Shown piece after piece: positions 8,643-16,352 of a stretch of 27,403 bases of DNA. The notes under the pieces were generated by a model. That model saw nothing but the letters and a program-made list of their open reading frames with translations, ran no database searches and was not told the origin of the DNA. Numbering within the stretch: the stretch's first letter is position 1; each line of letters starts with the position of its first letter. The DNA is from Acidothermales bacterium (GTDB lineage Bacteria > Actinomycetota > Actinomycetes > Streptosporangiales > WHST01): the NCBI GenBank assembly GCA_017354575.1, contig JAFMQP010000003.1, positions 1 to 27,403 on the forward strand, in the 5' to 3' direction. The translations under genes were made by a program, and so were the position numbers.

Positions 8643-10634
8643 ATGAACACTGCAGCGCGGGCGATCCGCAAGCTCTTGGTCGCGAACCGCGGCGAGATCG
8701 CGTCGCGCGTGCTGCGCACGGCGCGGGCGATGGGCATCGACACGGTCGCGGTGTTCTCCGACGCCGACGCGGACGCACCGTTCGTCACGGCGGCGGACGA
8801 GTCCGTGCGGCTGCCGGGAGAGACACCCGCCGACACGTACCTCGACGTCGAGCGCGTCGTGGCCGCGGCGGTGCGGACGGGCGCCGACGCCGTGCACCCC
8901 GGTTACGGATTCCTCTCTGAGAACGCGGCGTTCGCGCGCGCCAGTGCCGACGCGGGTGTGGTCTTCGTCGGCCCGTCGCCTTCCGTCGTCGAGCAGATGG
9001 GCTCGAAGGTCGCCGCCAAGCGGCTGCTCGGGGAGGCCGGCGTGCCCGTGCTGCCGAGTGTCACGGTCGACGTCGTCGACGACGCGCTGGTCGCCGCGGT
9101 CGAACGCGACGTCGGGTTCCCCGTCCTGGTGAAGGCGTCGTTCGGCGGCGGCGGTCGCGGCATGCGCGTGGTGCGTACGGCAGCCGAGCTGCCCGACGCG
9201 GTCGCCGCCGCGCAGCGGGAGGCGGCGTCGGCGTTCGGCGACGGCACGGTCTTCGTCGAGCGGTACCTCGACGCGCCGCGGCACGTCGAGGTGCAGATCT
9301 TCGGTGACGTGCACGGCAACGTGGTGTACCTGTTCGAGCGCGAGTGCTCGATCCAGCGCCGGTACCAGAAGATCGTCGAGGAGGCACCGTCTCCGGCCGT
9401 CGACGAAACGCTGCGAGAGGCGCTCGGCGCAGCAGCCGTCGCCGCCGGCAAGGCGATCGGGTACGTCGGCGCGGGCACGGTCGAGTTCGTGCTCGACGCT
9501 GACGGTGGGTTCTACTTCCTCGAGGTGAACACCCGGCTGCAGGTCGAGCATCCGGTCACCGAGATGGTCACCGGCCTCGACCTGGTGCGTCTGCAGCTGC
9601 TCGTCGCCGCGGGCGAGCCACTGCCCGCCGAGGCGCTGTCGGCGTCCGTAGCCGGCCACGCGGTGGAGGCGCGGCTGTACGCGGAGGACGTCGCGGCGGG
9701 CTTCCTGCCCGCGACCGGCACGCTGCACCGGTTCACCGTGCCGGAGCTGCCCGGGGTGCGCGTGGACGCCGGCGTCACCGACGGTTCCGTCGTCGGCGTG
9801 CACTACGACCCGATGCTCGCGAAGGTCGTCGGGTACGGGCCGACGCGGGCGGACGCGTGCGGCGTGCTGGCAAGGGCGCTCGCCGAGTGCAGGGTGCACG
9901 GCGTGGTCACCAACCGCGACCTGCTGGTCGGCATCCTGCGCGAACCCGGGTTCCTCGCCGGCGACATCGACACCGGATACCTGAACCGGCACGACCCGCG
10001 GGAGCTCGCGGAGTCGGCGCGCGACCCGGACGCGGACACCGTGCACGCCGCCGCCGCCGCGCTCGCCGGGCAGGCCGAACGTCGTGCCGCCGCGCCGGTG
10101 CTGGCCACTGTTCCGTCCGGCTGGCGCAACGTGCCCAGCTCCCCGCAACGGGTCGCGTTCGAGCTGGACGGCGAGCGGCTCGACGTCACCTACGTCACGG
10201 GTCCCCCGGTCGAGGTGACGGTCGCGGGTGTGCCGCTTCGCGCCGTCGTCGTACGCGAGGCGACGGCCGAACGCGTCGACCTCGAGGTCGATAGCGTGCG
10301 CCGTTCGGTCGAGGTGCACCGGGTCGGCGAGACCTGGTACGTGGACAGCGGGATGGGCCACAGCACACTGGTCGAGGTGCCGAGGTTCCCCGAACCCGGC
10401 TCGCTCGCCGCGCCGGGGTCGTTGCTCGCGCCGATGCCAGGGACCGTCGTCCGGGTCGCCGTCGAGGCCGGCCAGCACGTCCTCGCCGGTGCGCCGATGG
10501 TCGTGCTCGAGGCGATGAAGATGGAGCACGGCGTACACGCGCCGCACGACGGTGTCGTCACCGAGGTCGGCGTCACCGTCGGCGAGGCGGTCGACGTCGG
10601 CGTCGTGCTCGCCGTGGTGGAGGCGGACGCATGA
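8643..10634 (+). CDS. acyl-CoA carboxylase, biotin carboxylase/biotin carrier (alpha) subunit
   Basis: This subunit of 663 residues carboxylates its own biotin using ATP and bicarbonate and hands it to the beta subunit. The biotin carboxylase domain spans about 8-455, with the Gly-rich ATP loop FGGGGRGM (167-174) and the active-site motif EVNTRLQVEH (294-303). A linker/BT-like domain follows at about 480-585. The biotin carrier domain is at about 590-660, with the biotinylated lysine predicted as Lys626 in EAMKM. The start ATG at 8643 is fixed by the conserved IRKLLVANRGEIASRV beginning, 7 bases after the beta gene stop with GAGG upstream. Its stop forms an ATGA overlap with a 30-codon mini-ORF. 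Length and domain order are normal for methylcrotonyl/geranyl-CoA carboxylase alpha subunits. Confidence 0.95.
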   Translation: MNTAARAIRKLLVANRGEIASRVLRTARAMGIDTVAVFSDADADAPFVTAADESVRLPGETPADTYLDVERVVAAAVRTGADAVHPGYGFLSENAAFARASADAGVVFVGPSPSVVEQMGSKVAAKRLLGEAGVPVLPSVTVDVVDDALVAAVERDVGFPVLVKASFGGGGRGMRVVRTAAELPDAVAAAQREAASAFGDGTVFVERYLDAPRHVEVQIFGDVHGNVVYLFERECSIQRRYQKIVEEAPSPAVDETLREALGAAAVAAGKAIGYVGAGTVEFVLDADGGFYFLEVNTRLQVEHPVTEMVTGLDLVRLQLLVAAGEPLPAEALSASVAGHAVEARLYAEDVAAGFLPATGTLHRFTVPELPGVRVDAGVTDGSVVGVHYDPMLAKVVGYGPTRADACGVLARALAECRVHGVVTNRDLLVGILREPGFLAGDIDTGYLNRHDPRELAESARDPDADTVHAAAAALAGQAERRAAAPVLATVPSGWRNVPSSPQRVAFELDGERLDVTYVTGPPVEVTVAGVPLRAVVVREATAERVDLEVDSVRRSVEVHRVGETWYVDSGMGHSTLVEVPRFPEPGSLAAPGSLLAPMPGTVVRVAVEAGQHVLAGAPMVVLEAMKMEHGVHAPHDGVVTEVGVTVGEAVDVGVVLAVVEADA

Positions 10635-10638
10635 GTGC
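10625..10638 (+). repeat. 14-base direct repeat, left copy
   Basis: GGACGCATGAGTGC spans the stop of the carboxylase alpha gene and the ATG of the mini-ORF. The identical sequence recurs at 10714-10727, 89 bases downstream, spanning the crotonase start. Confidence 0.9.
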
Positions 10639-10723
10639 TGCCTCGTGCACTGCCGCCCGCAGCCGGCCGCCTTCGACCTGTGCCCACGGAAGTGCGCGGC
10701 CGTGCGCGGGGGTGGACGCATGA
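10631..10723 (+). CDS. 30-codon mini-ORF between carboxylase alpha and crotonase genes
   Basis: This reading frame starts with ATG at 10631, overlapping the carboxylase alpha stop as ATGA. It ends with TGA at 10721-10723, overlapping the crotonase ATG at 10720, again as ATGA. The 30-residue peptide contains three Cys (6, 17 and 25), is rich in Ala, Arg, Ser and Pro, and has no recognisable domain. It may be a translated coupling peptide that keeps ribosomes moving into the crotonase gene. It may instead be a chance frame created when an 89-base segment entered an ancestral ATGA junction, because a 14-base direct repeat bounds it. Expression is unproven. Confidence 0.35.
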   Translation: MSAASCTAARSRPPSTCAHGSARPCAGVDA

Positions 10724-10727
10724 GTGC
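10714..10727 (+). repeat. 14-base direct repeat, right copy
   Basis: GGACGCATGAGTGC again, here carrying the mini-ORF stop and the crotonase start codon. Together with the copy at 10625-10638 it flanks a 75-base segment. Confidence 0.9.
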
Positions 10728-11481
10728 GGTCAGGTACGAGCTGGACGGGCCGGTCGCCTGGCTCACGATCAACCGCCCCGACGCGCGCAACGCGCTCAAC
10801 GCCGAGGTGCGCGAGGGGCTTTTCGGCGGCACGCGCAGGTTCAACGAGGACGCCGACGCGAAGGTGCTCGTGCTCACCGGCGCGGGCGACAAGGCGTTCT
10901 GCGCCGGTGGCGACCTGAAGGAGATGGCGGCCACGACGTTGCGCGTGCCGCCGCCGGACTTCGCGCCGCAGTTCGGGCGCAACATCGAGGTCGAGAAGCC
11001 CACCATCGCCGCGGTGAACGGCGTCGCGTACGCCGGCGGGTTCCTGCTCGCGCAGAGCTGCGACCTCTGCGTCGCCGCGGACTCCGCACGGTTCGCCGTA
11101 ACCGAGGTCAAGGTGGGCCGTGGCGCGCCATGGGCCGCTCCGCTGCCGTGGCTGGTGCCGCCGCGGATCGCGATGCAGCTGCTGCTCACCGGCGACCCGA
11201 TCGACGCCGACCGCGCGTACCAGGTCGGCCTGGTCAACGAGGTGGTGCCGGCGGCGGAGCTGCACGACGCGACGCAGCGACTCGCCGAGCGCATCGCGGC
11301 GAACGCGCCCCTGTCCGTCGGTGCCGGCAAGCGCACGGTGCAGCTGATCGCCGAGCATCCGCTGGCCGACGCGTACGAGGAGGCGGAGCGCATCTGGCGT
11401 CCGGTCTACCTCAGTGAGGATGCTCAGGAGGGGCCCGCGGCGTTCCGGGACAAGCGCCCGCCCGAGTGGAAAGGACGCTGA
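10720..11481 (+). CDS. crotonase-family enoyl-CoA hydratase/isomerase 1
   Basis: This protein of 253 residues has a crotonase fold and acts on an acyl-CoA in the cytoplasm. The first oxyanion-hole segment is FCAGGDLKEM (60-69) and the second is YAGGFLLA (104-111). Compared with rat mitochondrial enoyl-CoA hydratase, the first catalytic Glu (Glu144 there) is replaced by Leu109, while the second (Glu164 there) is kept as Glu129 in AVTEVKVG. One-Glu crotonases include isomerases and some hydratases, so simple hydration of a linear enoyl-CoA is not assured. It could handle the carboxylated product, as isohexenylglutaconyl-CoA hydratase does in the Atu pathway, but this is inference. The ATG at 10720 is set by the usual crotonase beginning. 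The stop overlaps the next start by one base (TGATG). Confidence 0.9.
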   Translation: MSAVRYELDGPVAWLTINRPDARNALNAEVREGLFGGTRRFNEDADAKVLVLTGAGDKAFCAGGDLKEMAATTLRVPPPDFAPQFGRNIEVEKPTIAAVNGVAYAGGFLLAQSCDLCVAADSARFAVTEVKVGRGAPWAAPLPWLVPPRIAMQLLLTGDPIDADRAYQVGLVNEVVPAAELHDATQRLAERIAANAPLSVGAGKRTVQLIAEHPLADAYEEAERIWRPVYLSEDAQEGPAAFRDKRPPEWKGR

Positions 11482-12278
11482 TGCCGGTACCGCTCGTCGA
11501 CCTGCTCGCCGACCTCGCCGCGGAGACCGAGGTGCTCGACGCGATCCTCGCCGACCTGCCCGCCGACGGTTACGAGCGTCCCACGCCCGCGGTCGGCTGG
11601 GCCGTCCGCGACCAGGTGAGCCATCTCGCCTACTTCGACGAGACGGCGACGCTCGCGGCGGAGGACCCGGACCGGTTCCGCGCCGAGGCGGCGGAGCTGA
11701 TGGTGCTCGGCGACGCGTTCCCCGACGTGGTCGCCGCGCGGCACCGCCGGCTCTCCGCGCCCGAGCTGCTCGACTGGTTCCGCGGTGCCCGCAAGCGCCT
11801 GCTCGACGTGTTCGGCGTCGTCGACCCGAAGACGCGCGTGCCCTGGTACGGACCCGACATGAGCATCGCCAGCTCCGTCACCGCGCGCCTGATGGAGACC
11901 TGGGCACACGGACAGGACGTCGCGGACGCCCTCGGCGTGCGGCGCGAGCCGACCCACCGGCTCAGGCACGTGGCACACCTCGGCGTCCGTACCTTCGGCT
12001 TCACGTTCCGGTTGCACGGGCGCGAGGTGCCGACCGGTCCGGTGCGCGTCGAGCTCACCGCGCCGGACGGCGGCGTCTGGGGGTGGGGGCCCGAGGACGC
12101 GCGTGACGCCGTACGCGGCACCGCACTCGACTTCTGCCTCGCCGTCACGCAACGCCGTCACCTCGACGACCTGTCGCTCGATATCGTCGGCCCGGTCGCG
12201 ACGGAGTGGATGTCGATCGCGCAGGCGTACGCCGGCGCCCCGGGCCCTGGCCGGGCGTCCATGGGTCGAGGTGCGTGA
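11481..12278 (+). CDS. TIGR03084 family protein, mycothiol-dependent maleylpyruvate isomerase-like
   Basis: This protein of 265 residues belongs to an actinobacterial family (TIGR03084) with an N-terminal DinB-like, MDMPI-type metal-binding bundle and a C-terminal domain. The segment WAVRDQVSHLAYFDE supplies His48, and METWAHGQDVADALG supplies Glu139 and His143. This spacing matches the zinc ligands I recall for mycothiol-dependent maleylpyruvate isomerase (His52, Glu144, His148). A metal-dependent, possibly mycothiol-using isomerase or transferase is therefore likely, but no substrate is known. I chose the ATG at 11481, which overlaps the crotonase stop by one base and has AAAGGA upstream, over an in-frame GTG at 11466. 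The AtuA gene follows after 2 bases, so the two are translationally coupled and probably share a step. Confidence 0.85.
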   Translation: MPVPLVDLLADLAAETEVLDAILADLPADGYERPTPAVGWAVRDQVSHLAYFDETATLAAEDPDRFRAEAAELMVLGDAFPDVVAARHRRLSAPELLDWFRGARKRLLDVFGVVDPKTRVPWYGPDMSIASSVTARLMETWAHGQDVADALGVRREPTHRLRHVAHLGVRTFGFTFRLHGREVPTGPVRVELTAPDGGVWGWGPEDARDAVRGTALDFCLAVTQRRHLDDLSLDIVGPVATEWMSIAQAYAGAPGPGRASMGRGA

Positions 12279-12280
12279 CG

Positions 12281-14029
12281 ATGGCGCGTCCTGTCCGCAT
12301 CGCCAACTGCTCCGGCTTCTACGGCGACCGCGTGGCCGCCGCGAGGGAGATGGTCGACGGCGGCCCAATCGACGTGCTCACCGGCGACTACCTCGCCGAG
12401 CTGACCATGCTGATCCTCTGGAAGGCGCGGCAGAAGGACCCGTCCGCGGGATACGCGAAGACGTTCCTCACCCAGATGGAGCAGGTGCTCGGCAGCTGTC
12501 TCGACAGGGGCGTCAGGGTCGTCGCCAACGCGGGCGGGCTCAACCCGGCGGGTCTCGCCGAGCGTCTGGCCGAGCTCGCGGAGAACCTCGGTCTCGCGCC
12601 GCGGGTCGCGTACGTCACCGGCGACGACCTCACCGGACGCATCGACGAGCTGCTCGCAGCCGATATCCCGCTCGCCCATCTCGACACCGGCGAGCGGCTC
12701 GCCGACGCCGGCGTCGAGCCGGTCACCGCCAACGCCTACCTCGGCGGCTGGGGCATCGCGCAGGCGCTCGGCGCGGGCGCAGACGTCGTGGTGTGCGGGC
12801 GGGTGACCGACGCCTCGCTCGTGGTCGGCCCGGCGGCATGGTGGCACGGCTGGACGCGCACGGACCACGACGCGCTCGCCGGCGCCGTCGTCGCCGGCCA
12901 CGTGATCGAGTGCGGGCCGCAGGCGACCGGCGGCAACTACTCGTGGCTGGACGAGATCACGGACCGCCGTTATCCCGGGTTCCCGATCGCCGACGTCGAG
13001 GCGGACGGCAGCAGCGTGATCACGAAACATCCCGGCACCGGTGGGCTGGTGTCCACGGGCACCGTCACCGCGCAGCTGTTGTACGAGATCGCCGAGCCCG
13101 CGTACGTGAACCCCGACGTGGTCGCGCGCTTCGACACCATCCGGCTGGAACAGCTGGCGCCGGACCGCGTGCGCGTGAGTGGCACGGAGGGCAGTCCGCC
13201 GCCGGACACCCTCAAGGTCGCGCTCAACCACATCGGCGGCTACCGCAACACGATGACCCTCGTGCTCACCGGCCTCGACGTCGAGGCGAAGGCCGCGTGG
13301 GCCGAGCAGCAGCTGTTCGACATCCTCGGCGGCAGGGAACGGTTCGCCGAGGTCGACGTCCGGCTGCTCCGCTTCGACCGAGAGGACGCACCGACCAACG
13401 AGCAGGCGACTGCACACCTGCGCGTCACGGTCAAGGACCCGGACCCCGTCAAGGTGGGGCGTGCGTTCTCCAACGCGACGATGGAGCTTGCGCTCGGTGG
13501 GTACGCGGGCTTCCACACCACCACACCGCCGAGCGCGGAGAGCGCGTACGGCGTGTACTGGCCGGCGCTCGTGCCCGCGTCCGCGGTGACGCATCGGGTC
13601 GTCCTGCCCGACGGCACCAGCCGCGTCGTCGAGCACGGTCCCACCGGTCCTGTGCCCGCCTACGTGCCGTCCGCCGCGGAGCCGCGGGCGGCGGAGGATA
13701 CGTGCCGGCTGCCGCTCGGCACGGTGTGTGCGGCGCGGTCCGGTGACAAGGGCGGCAACGCCAACGTCGGCCTGTGGACGCGGGACCCGGCGGCGTACGC
13801 CTGGCTGCGCGACTACCTGACGGTCGACCGGTTCAGGTGCCTGTTGCCCGAGGCGGCCGGGCTCGACGTGCACCGGTACGAGCTGCCGAACCTGTGCGCC
13901 CTCAACTTCGTCGTCGTCGGGCTGCTGGGCAGCGGCGTCGCGGCATCGACCCGGCCGGACCCGCAGGCGAAGGGTCTCGGCGAATACCTGCGTTCCCGGT
14001 TCGTGGACGTCCCGAGGAGTCTGTCATGA
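12281..14029 (+). CDS. acyclic terpene utilisation AtuA family protein (DUF1446 plus AtuA C-terminal domain)
   Basis: This protein of 582 residues has a long DUF1446 domain at about 4-440, beginning with IANCSGFYGDR and containing LTGDYLAELTM, NAGGLNPAGLAE and NAYLGGWGIAQAL. A second domain of about 105 residues from about 475 to the end has the signature SGDKGGNANVG (487-497). In some bacteria these two parts are separate proteins; here they are fused. AtuA was named from the citronellol/geraniol degradation cluster of Pseudomonas, where it is needed for growth, but its reaction is not established. The ATG at 12281 is 2 bases after the upstream stop. The stop overlaps the ligase start as ATGA. 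Its location between carboxylase/crotonase and ligase genes supports a role in degrading a branched acyl-CoA. Confidence 0.92.
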   Translation: MARPVRIANCSGFYGDRVAAAREMVDGGPIDVLTGDYLAELTMLILWKARQKDPSAGYAKTFLTQMEQVLGSCLDRGVRVVANAGGLNPAGLAERLAELAENLGLAPRVAYVTGDDLTGRIDELLAADIPLAHLDTGERLADAGVEPVTANAYLGGWGIAQALGAGADVVVCGRVTDASLVVGPAAWWHGWTRTDHDALAGAVVAGHVIECGPQATGGNYSWLDEITDRRYPGFPIADVEADGSSVITKHPGTGGLVSTGTVTAQLLYEIAEPAYVNPDVVARFDTIRLEQLAPDRVRVSGTEGSPPPDTLKVALNHIGGYRNTMTLVLTGLDVEAKAAWAEQQLFDILGGRERFAEVDVRLLRFDREDAPTNEQATAHLRVTVKDPDPVKVGRAFSNATMELALGGYAGFHTTTPPSAESAYGVYWPALVPASAVTHRVVLPDGTSRVVEHGPTGPVPAYVPSAAEPRAAEDTCRLPLGTVCAARSGDKGGNANVGLWTRDPAAYAWLRDYLTVDRFRCLLPEAAGLDVHRYELPNLCALNFVVVGLLGSGVAASTRPDPQAKGLGEYLRSRFVDVPRSLS

Positions 14030-15585
14030 GCGATCCAGTCACGGCCGCGGCCGGCATCACCGTGCGCGACGTGTTCCGGCGCGCGTTCCGCATCTACGCC
14101 GACCGCGTCGCCGTCACCGAGGCGGACGGCCGCCGCCTCACGTACGCCGAGCTCGGAGACCGGTCCGGCAGGTTTGCCGCCGCGTTGTACGGCCTCGGCA
14201 TCCGCAAGGGCGACCGGGTCGCCGTGCTCTCCGAGACGCGCGCAGAGTACGTGGAGACCTACGCCGCGCTCGCGTCGCTCGGCGCCACGGTGCTCACCCT
14301 TAACATCCGGCTGCACCCGGACGAGCTCGCGTACTGCGTCGAGTCGGGCGGACCGGTCGCGTTGTTGTGTTCGGGCCCGCTCACCGGTGCGGTGCGGGAG
14401 TTCCGCGACCGCGCGAAGACCGTCGAGCACTGGGTCTGCTACGACGAGCCGCCCGAGGGGTTCAGGGGATACACCGCGCTCCTCGACGCGGAGCACGCAC
14501 CCGCGCCCGACGTGGAGATCGCCGCGTCGGACGTCCACAACGTGCTGTACACGAGCGGCACGACTGGGCGTCCGAAGGGCGCGATGGTCAGCCACAGCGC
14601 TGCCGCGACACGCGGCCTGCGGCTCGCTCAGTGGTTCGGGCTCACCGCCGACGACGGGTTCATCGGGTGGCTGCCGTTGTTCCACTGCGGCGGCGACGAG
14701 TCGCTGTACGCGACGATGCACACGGGCGGCACGTTCGGCGCCCTCCGCAGGGCGGACGCGGAGACGATGTTCCGGATGATCGAGCGTGACCTGCTGAGCT
14801 GGACCCTGTTGCTGCCCGGCGTCATCACCGATTTCCTGCACCACCCCAGGCGCACCGAGTACGACCTGTCCAGCTTCCGGTTCGCCATCGGCTACGCGAA
14901 CATGATGCCGCATGTTGTGGAGCGGCTCACCTCGGCGTGCGACGTCGACTTCTACGACGCGTTCGGGCAGACCGAGTCGAGTTACCTGCTCGCGCACGGC
15001 GTCGTCCGCCCGGGCACCACGCCGACGTTGCGCAAGACGCCGAGCCCGCTGCTCGACGTGCGTCTCGTCGACATCCACATGAACGAGGTGCCCGTCGGGC
15101 AACCGGGCGAGTGCGTCGTGCGCGGTCCCGGTGTGATGTCCGGCTACCTGGACGATCCCGACGCCACCGCGGAGGTGTTCGCGGGCGGGTGGCTGCACAC
15201 CGGCGACGTCCTGGTGCGGCACGACGACGGCACGCTGTCGTTCGTCGACCGCAAGAAGTACCTGGTGAAGACCGGCGGCGAGAACGTGTACCCCGCCGAG
15301 GTCGAGCAGGTGATCGCCGAACACGACGGCGTCCAGGAGGTGTGCGTCTTCGGCGTGCCCGACCAGCGCTGGGGTGAGGTGGTCAAGGCGGCGGTAGTGC
15401 TGAGGCCCGGCGCCGACCTCACCGCCGCGGACGTCGTCGCATGGTGCAGGGAGCGCCTCGCCGGCTACAAGCGACCGCGGTACGTGCAGTTCCTGGCCGC
15501 CGAGGACCTGCCGCGCAGCACGACGGGAAAGCTGCAACGCCACGAGCTCGCGAAGGTCCCGGTGCGTCCGGAGGAGGCGGTATGA
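14026..15585 (+). CDS. acyl-CoA ligase 2 (class I adenylate-forming)
   Basis: The product, 519 residues, activates an acid to its CoA thioester. The phosphate loop YTSGTTGRPKG is at 175-185. A DAFGQTESSYLL segment (adenine-binding/A5 region), GWLHTGDVLVRHDDG and the hinge DRKKYLVKTGGENVYP follow, and the C terminus has the catalytic Lys motif TTGKLQRHEL. It is closest in style to medium/long-chain or aromatic-acid ligases of actinobacteria, and the acid cannot be named. Both ends overlap neighbours by ATGA, indicating tight coupling with the AtuA gene and the second crotonase. It differs clearly in sequence from the other two ligases of the island, so it is not a recent duplicate and may act on a different pathway acid. 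Confidence 0.94.
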   Translation: MSDPVTAAAGITVRDVFRRAFRIYADRVAVTEADGRRLTYAELGDRSGRFAAALYGLGIRKGDRVAVLSETRAEYVETYAALASLGATVLTLNIRLHPDELAYCVESGGPVALLCSGPLTGAVREFRDRAKTVEHWVCYDEPPEGFRGYTALLDAEHAPAPDVEIAASDVHNVLYTSGTTGRPKGAMVSHSAAATRGLRLAQWFGLTADDGFIGWLPLFHCGGDESLYATMHTGGTFGALRRADAETMFRMIERDLLSWTLLLPGVITDFLHHPRRTEYDLSSFRFAIGYANMMPHVVERLTSACDVDFYDAFGQTESSYLLAHGVVRPGTTPTLRKTPSPLLDVRLVDIHMNEVPVGQPGECVVRGPGVMSGYLDDPDATAEVFAGGWLHTGDVLVRHDDGTLSFVDRKKYLVKTGGENVYPAEVEQVIAEHDGVQEVCVFGVPDQRWGEVVKAAVVLRPGADLTAADVVAWCRERLAGYKRPRYVQFLAAEDLPRSTTGKLQRHELAKVPVRPEEAV

Positions 15586-16343
15586 CCGTCCTCGTTGAGG
15601 ACGTCGGCTGCGTGCGCGTACTCACGATCGACAGGCAGGACCGGCGTAACGCGCTGAGCCCGGCGACCGCGGACGCGTTGCGGGGCGGGATCGAGCGTGC
15701 GGAGTCGGACGGTACAGGTGCCGTGGTCCTCACCGGTGCCGGCGGCCACTTCTCCGCGGGAGGCGACGCGGACGCGATCCTCGGCGTGGCCGCCGACGCC
15801 GACGACGGTGCACCGACCGCCCTGATGCGGACGTTCCACCGGTTGGTCGAGACCGTCTGGAACTCGCCGCTGCCCGTCGTCGCCGCCGTGTCCGGCGTCG
15901 CGTTCGGCGGCGCGTTCAACCTGGCCCTCGCGTGCGACCTGGTCTTCTGCTCCGCGGACGCGAGGTTCTGTCAGGTGTTCCTTCGCCGGGGCGTCGTCCC
16001 CGACGTGGGGGGCGCGTACCTGTTGCCGCGCCTGGTCGGTATGCAGCGCGCGAAGGAACTGATGCTGCTCGCGCCCGAGATCGACGCGGCACGCGCGTAC
16101 CGGCTGGGCCTGGTGAACGAGGTGCTGCCGGACGCGCCGACGACGCGGAGCCGCGCCGTCGAGATCGCCGCCCTGCTCGCCGACGGGCCGCGGTCCGCGA
16201 TCGCGGCGACCAAGCGGATGGTCAACACGGGCACGGCCGGCAGCCTCCACGACGCGCTGCAACTGGAGGCGGTCAGCCAGGCGGCGGCGTTGCGCACCGA
16301 AGCGGCGCGCGACGGGTTCGCGCCTTTCCTCGAGTCACGCTGA
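15582..16343 (+). CDS. crotonase-family protein 2, PaaG/dienoyl-CoA isomerase-like
   Basis: This protein of 253 residues is a crotonase with oxyanion-hole segments FSAGGDADA (57-65) and FGGAFNLAL (108-116). Both hydratase glutamates are missing: the positions are Asn113 and Phe133. An Asp is present at 141 in GVVPDVGG, at the place where PaaG-type isomerases and chlorobenzoyl-CoA dehalogenase carry their catalytic Asp. An isomerase, or a lyase-like role, is therefore more likely than hydration. The ATG overlaps the ligase stop (ATGA). The acyl-CoA dehydrogenase gene follows after 9 bases with GAGGGAG as ribosome site. It shares only family-level similarity with crotonase 1, so the two probably catalyse different steps. 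Confidence 0.9.
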   Translation: MTVLVEDVGCVRVLTIDRQDRRNALSPATADALRGGIERAESDGTGAVVLTGAGGHFSAGGDADAILGVAADADDGAPTALMRTFHRLVETVWNSPLPVVAAVSGVAFGGAFNLALACDLVFCSADARFCQVFLRRGVVPDVGGAYLLPRLVGMQRAKELMLLAPEIDAARAYRLGLVNEVLPDAPTTRSRAVEIAALLADGPRSAIAATKRMVNTGTAGSLHDALQLEAVSQAAALRTEAARDGFAPFLESR

Positions 16344-16352
16344 GGGAGATCC

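Noticed and set aside
10635..10719. Alternative frame of the inter-gene segment giving a Cys-rich peptide (ECCLVHC and LCPRKC)
   Set aside because: It could look like a zinc site, but it is only an upstream extension of the crotonase frame without a start codon or normal crotonase sequence.
8532..11393. Very long open frame on the minus strand opposite the carboxylase alpha and crotonase genes
   Set aside because: It is rich in Arg, Asp, His and Val with no family features and lies opposite clearly conserved genes. Such frames are expected in high-GC DNA. The same applies to those at 7196-8836, 12158-13873, 13813-15543, 17458-19092, 21880-24075 and 24217-25992.
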